IMG/VR virus record: IMGVR_UViG_3300044960_000076
Span: 1 to 26,307 of that record
Strand: one strand, 5' to 3'
DNA length: 26,307 nt
DNA from: a virus
Shown here: positions 22,290-26,307 of the stretch, piece after piece
Layout of the letters: the number at the start of each line of letters is the position of its first letter
Numbering within the stretch: the first letter of the stretch is position 1
The notes under the pieces: model-generated
What the model was told of the DNA's origin: nothing
Databases searched by the model: none
What the model saw: only the letters and a program-made list of their open reading frames with translations
Translations under genes and position numbers: made by a program

Positions 22290-22487
22290 TTAGCGTTTGT
22301 TGACGCTGAACACTCCCTTGAAGATGCCCTGGACGAGTTTCTTCACGTCTGCAGGATCAATCTTCTTCCCATACGCGGCTTCCATCTCACCCCACTCAGC
22401 CGCGGTGAAGGAGACATACCGCTTCTCAGCGGTTTTCTTCTCCTTCTTGTCTGCCTGAAGAGTTGCTAACACATCCCCTAATGCCAT
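22290..22487 (-). CDS. Small basic protein downstream of a pseudoknot-capable leader
   Basis: 65 residues from ATG 22487, chosen because AAGGAGG (22493-22499) is 5 bases upstream. A GTG at 22577 would extend it by 30 residues of low-complexity Ser/Gln/Gly sequence, overlapping the upstream stop by 4 bases, and cannot be excluded. Residues 10-22 are lysine-rich (ADKKEKKTAEKR); 24-65 predict helices with WGEMEAAY and VKKLVQGIFKGVF. Not recognised. The interleaved repeats directly upstream suggest its translation is regulated, perhaps by its own product. Confidence 0.7.
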   Translation of the reverse strand: MALGDVLATLQADKKEKKTAEKRYVSFTAAEWGEMEAAYGKKIDPADVKKLVQGIFKGVFSVNKR

Positions 22488-22499
22488 AGGAACCTCCTT

Positions 22500-22556
22500 A
22501 AGTGCGTCTGATTGAGTTTGGCCCAGGCTACCAGACGCACTTGAGGTAGCCTGGGC
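22500..22556 (-). promoter_or_regulatory. Interleaved inverted repeats: potential H-type RNA pseudoknot or two-state switch
   Basis: Two perfect inverted repeats interleave. Stem 1: 22521-22532 with 22545-22556, 12 bases (GCCCAGGCTACC / GGTAGCCTGGGC). Stem 2: 22500-22510 with 22532-22542, 11 bases (AAGTGCGTCTG / CAGACGCACTT). Read 5' to 3' on the - strand, the transcribed order gives stem 1 left, a 2-base loop, stem 2 left, stem 1 right, a 10-base loop (22520-22511), stem 2 right, then the AAGGAGG. One base (22532) is shared. Short first loop, no middle loop and longer third loop is the classic H-type topology. Alternatively the two hairpins are mutually exclusive. Stem 2 abuts the ribosome site, so translational control is likely. 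Confidence 0.75.
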
Positions 22557-22573
22557 TTGGCCGGACACCCGGC

Positions 22574-22750
22574 TCACGAGAAGAGGTCCTTAAAGACCTC
22601 CTCCACTGGTAAGGACGTATCTGTTGTAGACTTCTTGCTGGCTTTGCCTTGAGGCTTGTAGTCCCGCAAGGCAGGTATAGCAGAACGTCGCTCGCGCAGC
22701 TTTGCGATGGACTCTTTGATCTCTTCTAGACTCATCTCGCTATCGCTCAC
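22574..22750 (-). CDS. Small hypothetical charged protein
   Basis: 58 residues from GTG 22750, with AGGAGG 8 bases upstream; GTG 22759 is too close to that site and ATG 22735 is too far. Residues 5-25 are a charged helix (SLEEIKESIAKLRERR), 30-50 are Lys/Ser/Thr rich and probably disordered, and the end is PVEEVFKDLFS, an acidic-hydrophobic tail of a kind that may dock onto a partner. Not recognised. Confidence 0.65.
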   Translation of the reverse strand: MSDSEMSLEEIKESIAKLRERRSAIPALRDYKPQGKASKKSTTDTSLPVEEVFKDLFS

Positions 22751-22815
22751 TTCTCTCACCTCCTGCTAAATCGTTCACGGCAAGGTTTGTTAATGCAAAA
22801 GCTGTGCCGAGATGG

Positions 22816-23532
22816 CTAGGTAAGCAGTGCTTTGACAGCCTTGCCTTCTAGCGTCTTGGGTTGGTATTCTATTGCAAGAGCTTTGTTGGAGGCCAGTAGG
22901 ACTGTGATTATGTCCTCGAAGCACTCGGCTGAGGTTGAGGACAAATAGAACGCTTTGCCTCCAGATAACTTGGCGATCTTCTCGAATGCCTCCACAGTGT
23001 CTGGATGCCGCGCGGTGTAGAGCGCATAGATAGGACACCCCGCCAGCCGGCACTCATGGGCCTCGGTGTAACCTTCTGAGCCTTTGTGCCCTGGCGCATC
23101 TCCGATGAGGATGATTTGAGATGGGCCTTCATGAATGACCTCTTTGAGACCATCCCCAATCGACTCGGGAAAGTCTCCGCCGCCGGTGCAATAGACTGAT
23201 CCGACGAACTCCTTCAGGTAACCAGTGTTGTCAGACCATTCGCAAGCTTCTATCGGGTAGTTGTCGCACCTTACATCCCGATACCCCACCACTTTGATTT
23301 GGATGGGCACCGTTGATTGGTTCTTGATGCCGTCAATTACTCGGTTGAGAGTTTTGGTGGCCACCTCCCAGTATGGCCCCATAGAGCTGGTGCAGTCAAA
23401 CACTAGAGCGATGCGCTGGCGCCGACTCTCAAGAGCTTCCGCCAGCTCTCTCAGTTCGTCAAGATCATCCAACGAAGTTTCTCCAAACTCACCAAACTCG
23501 CTCACTTCCTTTTTTGGCTCTAGCTTGTCCAT
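22816..23532 (-). CDS. von Willebrand factor A domain protein
   Basis: 238 residues. An acidic N-terminal segment (8-36) precedes a vWA fold from about 38. MIDAS motif: Asp46-x-Thr48-x-Ser50 in LVFDCTSSMG; VVGYRDV (81-87); TGGGDFPES (116-124); and LIGDAPGHKG (142-151) with Asp145. YRD, GGGDxPE and GDAPxH are characteristic of the vWA subgroup found with alpha-kinases and in some bacterial operons. A metal-dependent protein-binding or scaffold role is inferred. No kinase is present in the window. Neighbours are a coiled-coil/J-like protein and a Zn-ribbon protein. AAGGAGGG precedes ATG. Confidence 0.85.
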   Translation of the reverse strand: MDKLEPKKEVSEFGEFGETSLDDLDELRELAEALESRRQRIALVFDCTSSMGPYWEVATKTLNRVIDGIKNQSTVPIQIKVVGYRDVRCDNYPIEACEWSDNTGYLKEFVGSVYCTGGGDFPESIGDGLKEVIHEGPSQIILIGDAPGHKGSEGYTEAHECRLAGCPIYALYTARHPDTVEAFEKIAKLSGGKAFYLSSTSAECFEDIITVLLASNKALAIEYQPKTLEGKAVKALLT

Positions 23533-23558
23533 GGTTCCCTCCTTACGTTAGACGTTAG

Positions 23559-23780
23559 TCAGCGTAGCTTGCAGTTGAAACTTACCTCAGACTTACCTTC
23601 TGGTGACGCAGTCACGGTAGTTGTCATGGCATAGGTCTTGTCGCAAAAGTCTATCTCCTCCTGGGTAATCTTGACACTCCCACCACATCTCACTACCAAT
23701 GCCTTCTCAACAGCAAGGTGCATGTTGAGAATTTCGTTTGTGACGGCCAGTTTGGCCAGGAGTTCTAGCTCACGATCCAT
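23559..23780 (-). CDS. Small hypothetical protein
   Basis: 73 residues from ATG 23780; AAGGAGG lies 6 bases upstream and decides the start over a spurious 120-residue reading. Helix (MDRELELLAKLAVTNEILN) then a strand-rich part with three Cys (RCGG, DFC, FNC). Not recognised. Starts one base after the J-like gene stop; the gap to the vWA gene is 26 bases, which includes two copies of CTAACGT. Confidence 0.7.
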   Translation of the reverse strand: MDRELELLAKLAVTNEILNMHLAVEKALVVRCGGSVKITQEEIDFCDKTYAMTTTVTASPEGKSEVSFNCKLR

Positions 23781-23781
23781 A

Positions 23782-24558
23782 TCATACCTCCTTAAATACT
23801 TGGTTGATGAGAACCATGATGTCGTGGTTGCCGGTGGGAGTGTCTGGATGGTACTTACTTGCCAAAATGCGGTAGATTTTGGACTTGTCCTCTTTGTCGA
23901 GTTTTGCCATGAGCTGGTCAAACTTGGTAGCGGGTACTGCTTTTGGCACTCCTATGACTTGGACGTCTTTGAAGAAGTTTTTGAGCACCAACTTTACAGT
24001 TGGAACTATTGAGGGGTGGAGCTCAAAAACTTGCTCGATTCCGTTCCAGCGCACCTTGGAACGATCCATGTCATGGAACTTGCGAATTAGTTCTTCCGCT
24101 AGCATGCACCTCAGAATGATGCAAGCTTTGGCAGGATGTACTGATAGGTAGGCCGTCTCGCTGGCCAGATCACACAGTGGGTGGATTGAGGCTGGCCGGC
24201 TCAGGTCCTTGAATAGAGCTTCCTCCAGCTTTTGCTTGCGCTCCTTCTCAAGGCGCTCACGGGCTTCGCGCAATTCGCGTTCACGCCTCTCACGTTCTTC
24301 GCGCTCACGCTCTCGCTCTCGCCGTTCCGCCTCCTCACGTCTCCTTATCGCAGCCTCCTCCATACGCCTTCGGGCTTCTTCATCGGGGACGTAAGTGCGG
24401 TATGGATCGGTATACGGGGAGCTTGTTATAGTTCTGGATTTATACCTTCTTGTGGTCTTTTTGGTCTCAGATAGAATGGACTCGATAACTCCCTTAGTAA
24501 CATCATCCATAGGCTTCCTCCAGAGCTTGACCTTCCTTAGGTCGGCCTCAATTTTCAT
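23782..24558 (-). CDS. Coiled-coil protein with C-terminal J-domain-like HPD
   Basis: 258 residues from ATG 24558 (ATGA overlap with the Zn-ribbon gene). An N-terminal 57-residue polar region is followed by a long E/R-rich coiled coil (58-118, REREREREERERRERELREAR pattern). A globular part lies at about 125-205 with RWNGIEQVFELHPS, and a J-like C-terminus at 213-258. KIYRILASKYHPDTPTG (228-244) carries the invariant HPD at 237-239, and the DIMVLINQVFKEV helix follows. J-domain helix I is very short or missing. HPD proteins recruit and activate DnaK; a phage protein of this kind may redirect host chaperone or scaffold complexes. Confidence 0.75.
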   Translation of the reverse strand: MKIEADLRKVKLWRKPMDDVTKGVIESILSETKKTTRRYKSRTITSSPYTDPYRTYVPDEEARRRMEEAAIRRREEAERREREREREERERRERELREARERLEKERKQKLEEALFKDLSRPASIHPLCDLASETAYLSVHPAKACIILRCMLAEELIRKFHDMDRSKVRWNGIEQVFELHPSIVPTVKLVLKNFFKDVQVIGVPKAVPATKFDQLMAKLDKEDKSKIYRILASKYHPDTPTGNHDIMVLINQVFKEV

Positions 24559-24785
24559 CCCTGACCCGCTCCCCAGGTCAAGTGGCAGAATGAACATTCC
24601 CAGTACCTGGGAAGGGTTGCAGTGGACACCTTACCAGTATCGGGGTTTCTTTTGTGGACTCTCACTAATGGTGAGAGCTTAACTGCCCCGGTGGTTTTGC
24701 ATTTTGGGCAAGTGAGAGGCCGGCGAGAAGGCCCGGCCTCGCTTGCTTGGCTACGCAGTTCTTCTAGGATAGCCGCTAGGCTCAT
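24555..24785 (-). CDS. Zinc-ribbon protein
   Basis: 76 residues. CPKC at 26-29 and CSFC at 65-68 form a four-Cys zinc ribbon, separated by a basic loop (VRVHKRNPDTGK) and followed by HLTWGAG. An acidic/helical N-terminus precedes it (MSLAAILEELRSQASEAG). Such ribbons bind nucleic acid or protein partners. GGAGGAGG lies 8 bases before ATG; start overlaps the upstream stop and end overlaps the J-like gene, both ATGA, so the three genes are translationally linked. Confidence 0.8.
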   Translation of the reverse strand: MSLAAILEELRSQASEAGPSRRPLTCPKCKTTGAVKLSPLVRVHKRNPDTGKVSTATLPRYWECSFCHLTWGAGQG

Positions 24786-25207
24786 GCTACACCTCCTCCC
24801 AATGTGAGATAAGCGTGGATGGCTAGAAGAAGCTTCTCTGTGCAGTCTCCAATAACATCAATGATCGTTGGTGCATAGTCGTTCCACACTGGGTGGAACT
24901 GGCTATTCAGAACGGCCTCGATTGTGTGATCCAGATAGTGGATCACTGCCCGGGCGATTGATTCGCCAATTTCGGGCTGGGCGGATAGGATGGATTCCAC
25001 CCAATCAGGGATGGCTTGCAGTGCCTGCCTGATTCTGGTGAGAGCTTCCTCATCAAAGGGCGTGCTGCATGACAAGGGACCGTACTCCTCAACCTCGGCT
25101 ACATGACGCAGCCTGGCGGTTAGTTCTTCTTTCAGGACCTTGAGTCCTGGGTTGCGCAGGTCTGGCCCCCTCAAAGAACTCATTAATGTGTAGGTTGGTT
25201 GGTCCAT
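24782..25207 (-). CDS. Hypothetical helical protein, paralogue 1
   Basis: 141 residues from ATG 25207 with GGAGGAGG upstream. A longer in-frame ATG at 25246 lacks a ribosome site and runs through the inverted repeat. Begins with YTLMSSLRGPD; landmark motifs shared with the upstream gene are LRGPD, RHV, YGP, AxxxW.E, HYLDHT.xA, HPVW and C. Predicted all-helical. Neither gene belongs to a family I recognise. Ends in an ATGA overlap with the Zn-ribbon gene. Confidence 0.75.
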   Translation of the reverse strand: MDQPTYTLMSSLRGPDLRNPGLKVLKEELTARLRHVAEVEEYGPLSCSTPFDEEALTRIRQALQAIPDWVESILSAQPEIGESIARAVIHYLDHTIEAVLNSQFHPVWNDYAPTIIDVIGDCTEKLLLAIHAYLTLGGGVA

Positions 25208-25229
25208 GATTCCTCCTCCTTTAATTAGT

Positions 25230-25247
25230 TTTGGCAAAATTGCCAAA
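25230..25247. promoter_or_regulatory. Operator-like inverted repeat TTTGGCAA-AA-TTGCCAAA
   Basis: 8-base arms with a 2-base AA spacer in the 41-base gap between the two paralogous helical genes, just upstream of the second gene's ribosome site. Symmetry fits a dimeric repressor site or an RNA hairpin. The 16-base core also occurs at 9067-9082. Confidence 0.5.
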
Positions 25248-25248
25248 G

Positions 25249-25668
25249 TTAGTTTCCTATTTTGTCCACGACCACTGCCAGACTAATGATATCCATACAC
25301 AAGGTTATTTCCGCCAGAATTTTTTGTGCGTGCCCTCCCCACACTGGGTGGGCTTTGTGATAGACGAGAGCCCCCATGGTGTGGTCTAGGTAGTGTTCTA
25401 CTGCTCTTACCACTTGTGGTGCCAGGGGGTTCTTGGACTTTATTTGTGTCTCAGTCCACTCAGCCAGGGCTTTGAGAGCTTCTTTGAGGCTCTCAAGTTC
25501 CTGGGAATCCATTACGTGTTCAGTGACACAGGGACCATAAGGATTGTGTGTGATGCCCACTATGTGGCGCATCCTCCCGGTGATTGAGGTCTTAATTACC
25601 TGGAGTTCAGGGGTCCAGACATCTGGACCCCGTAACCCCATTAACAAGGTCACTCGCTTGACTTCCAT
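25249..25668 (-). CDS. Hypothetical helical protein, paralogue 2; first gene of the early operon
   Basis: 139 residues from ATG 25668; AAAAGGAGGA precedes it. VTLLMGLRGPD, RMRHIVG, NPYGP, LKALAEWTE, RAVEHYLDHTMGAL, HPVWGGHA and C match the next gene with the same spacing, so the pair arose by tandem duplication and diverged. Predicted helical bundle; no family recognised. It is the first gene after the consensus promoter, so it should be made earliest, typical for host-takeover or regulatory proteins. Confidence 0.75.
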   Translation of the reverse strand: MEVKRVTLLMGLRGPDVWTPELQVIKTSITGRMRHIVGITHNPYGPCVTEHVMDSQELESLKEALKALAEWTETQIKSKNPLAPQVVRAVEHYLDHTMGALVYHKAHPVWGGHAQKILAEITLCMDIISLAVVVDKIGN

Positions 25669-25741
25669 GATTCCTCCTTTTGGTTGGATTGGGTCTAATG
25701 TTGGCTTTTTGCCGCGGCCGTTATTATTTCAGCTGTCGTCG

Positions 25742-25770
25742 ATTATAGCGGCATGCTGCAGCGTTGTCAA
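25742..25770 (-). promoter_or_regulatory. Consensus sigma70 promoter for the leftward operon
   Basis: On the - strand, -35 TTGACA (25770-25765), exactly 17 bases spacer (25764-25748), -10 TATAAT (25747-25742). Both hexamers are perfect. Predicted start near 25735, giving a leader of about 67 bases to the first gene. A strong constitutive early promoter read by host RNA polymerase is expected; no comparable site was found for the + strand. Confidence 0.85.
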
Positions 25771-25786
25771 TATGCCAACATGACAA
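25764..25786. promoter_or_regulatory. Inverted repeat overlapping the -35: TTGTCA-N11-TGACAA
   Basis: Arms 25764-25769 and 25781-25786 are perfectly complementary with an 11-base spacer. It overlaps the -35 hexamer of the leftward promoter, so a repressor or activator site is possible. Confidence 0.45.
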
Positions 25787-25818
25787 TTTTTGACGTGCAA
25801 TGTTTGTGCCGAATTTCG

Positions 25819-25928
25819 CCAGCTTGCGCCAGCATGCACGTTTCATGCCAGCTTGTCGGCGTGCAAACAGCATGCCAGCTCGCCAGCTTGCAAAGTGAAT
25901 GCCAGCTTGTGCAGCATGCGCCAGCACG
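25819..25928. repeat. Iteron array of CCAGCWTG-like units, helical phasing
   Basis: Nine units at 25819, 25829, 25848, 25867, 25875, 25883, 25902, 25911 and 25921. Spacings are 10, 19, 19, 8, 8, 19, 9 and 10 bases, near one or two DNA turns. Units are CCAGCTTG, CCAGCATG, CAGCATG, CCAGCTCG and CCAGCACG. Part of the 639-base non-coding region (25669-26307). Looks like a protein-bound iteron array (replication initiator, partition or regulator). Confidence 0.65.
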
Positions 25929-25959
25929 TGCTTCATGACGCAAGCGGCGCGAGCTTGCG

Positions 25960-26046
25960 TAAGCTATTGAAAAACTTGCGACTTCTGCACTTCCCAGCAC
26001 GTTCCGCTCACGTAAGTGATTGAAAAACTTGCGACTTCTGCATTTC
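25960..26046 (+). repeat. Two direct long repeats (left arm of origin-like region)
   Basis: 24 bases are identical at 25966-25989 and 26019-26042 (starting ATTGAAAAACTTGCGAC, ending CTTCTGCA), 53 bases apart. Both are preceded by TAAG and followed by more CTTC/TTCTGCA units. Inverted relatives lie at 26191-26226 and 26251-26286. Confidence 0.85.
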
Positions 26047-26190
26047 TGCAACTTCTACGCTCGCGAATTGTATTATATATAGCCGACAAACAACATTCAT
26101 CAATTTTTTTTGATATGTATATCATTTATAATACACTCCCCGCTCATTACACAAAAAAACAAAAAAACGTTGACGGCTGCAGAAGTTGCA
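26047..26190. other. AT-rich core between converging repeats (origin candidate)
   Basis: No gene. Contains TATTATATATAG (26071-26082), T8 run (26104-26111), TGATATGTATATCA (near-palindrome, 26111-26124), TATAAT (26127-26132) and poly-A tracts (26152-26167). Two -10-like hexamers (TATAAT at 26127-26132 on + and 26077-26072 on -) lack good -35 partners. Easy-melting DNA flanked by symmetric repeats is typical of replication origins; promoters for divergent transcription are the alternative. Confidence 0.5.
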
Positions 26191-26286
26191 GAAGTGCAGA
26201 AACGCGCGTGTTTTCAATAGCTTGCGAAATTTTTTCGTGTAGATTGGCAGCAGAACTTGCAGAACTTCGTTGTTTTTCAATAGCTT
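26191..26286 (-). repeat. Two inverted long repeats (right arm of origin-like region)
   Basis: On the - strand, AAGCTATTGAAAAC followed by CTTCTGCA-type units occurs at 26226-26191 and 26286-26251, facing the left-arm repeats. TGCAGAA heptamers recur on the + strand at about 8-9-base spacing in 26178-26200 and as GCAGAAC twice in 26250-26267. The arrangement is two units pointing in from each side. Confidence 0.75.
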
Positions 26287-26307
26287 ATGCTGGCGCTCGC
26301 TCACGTG

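Noticed and set aside
25819-25928. Possible CRISPR array
   Set aside because: Units are only 8 bases, variable in sequence and spaced 8-19 bases; no repeat-spacer structure and no cas genes besides a stand-alone Cas4-like phage nuclease.
25790-26023. 77-residue + strand frame and a 94-residue - strand frame over the iteron array
   Set aside because: Both are built from the repeats (runs of Ala, Ser, Cys, His) and lack ribosome sites.
26122-26304. 60-residue - strand frame in the right-end repeats
   Set aside because: Encoded by the inverted repeats and AT-rich core; no ribosome site; Phe/Leu/Lys-rich composition typical of non-coding AT-rich DNA.

Overview
The window is part of a tailed double-stranded DNA phage genome. 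It most resembles a podovirus (short tail), although the portal, capsid and terminase genes would lie left of the window and are not visible. Support comes from a run of virion genes on the + strand: a head-tail adaptor, a nozzle-like protein, a collar-domain tail fibre, a protein with a C-terminal S74 chaperone domain, and a 1545-residue protein likely to be injected. These converge on a run of replication, recombination and nucleotide-metabolism genes on the - strand. There is no integrase, phage RNA polymerase, tRNA, CRISPR array or recognisable lysis gene. The host cannot be named. Strong AAGGAGG ribosome sites, one perfect sigma70-type promoter and the PLxRFG-type giant protein fit a bacterial, probably Gram-negative, host.

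Layout. 1-11855 (+): virion genes, tightly packed and mostly separated by fewer than 20 bases. 11838-25668 (-): about 25 genes forming what looks like one long early/middle transcription unit. Nine junctions use 4-base ATGA stop/start overlaps. Promoter-proximal genes (25668 down to about 22290) are small unknowns plus a Zn-ribbon protein, a coiled-coil protein with a J-domain-like end, and a von Willebrand A protein; two pairs of tandem paralogues occur in the operon. Next comes a recombination set: a Cas4/RecB-like nuclease, a Sak4-like ATPase and an SSB/DUF669-like protein. Then come nucleotide metabolism and DNA modification (MazG-like pyrophosphohydrolase, dNMP kinase, ParB-methyltransferase fusion). 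Last are the replication proteins: a uracil-DNA-glycosylase/3'-5' exonuclease fusion, a separate family A polymerase domain, a DUF3987-like helicase/ATPase and a HTH protein. The two transcription units collide with an 18-base overlap of coding sequence and no terminator between them. 25669-26307 is non-coding. It holds a consensus promoter for the - strand operon, a helically spaced CCAGCWTG iteron array, and two direct plus two inverted long repeats converging on an AT-rich core, which looks like a replication or partition origin.

Most noteworthy: (1) interleaved 11- and 12-base inverted repeats forming a potential H-type RNA pseudoknot abutting a Shine-Dalgarno; (2) the polymerase split exactly between exonuclease and polymerase domains, with a UDG domain in front of the exonuclease; (3) the vWA / J-like / Zn-ribbon early cassette; (4) a tail fibre that begins with a signal peptide; (5) the symmetric repeat region at the right end.
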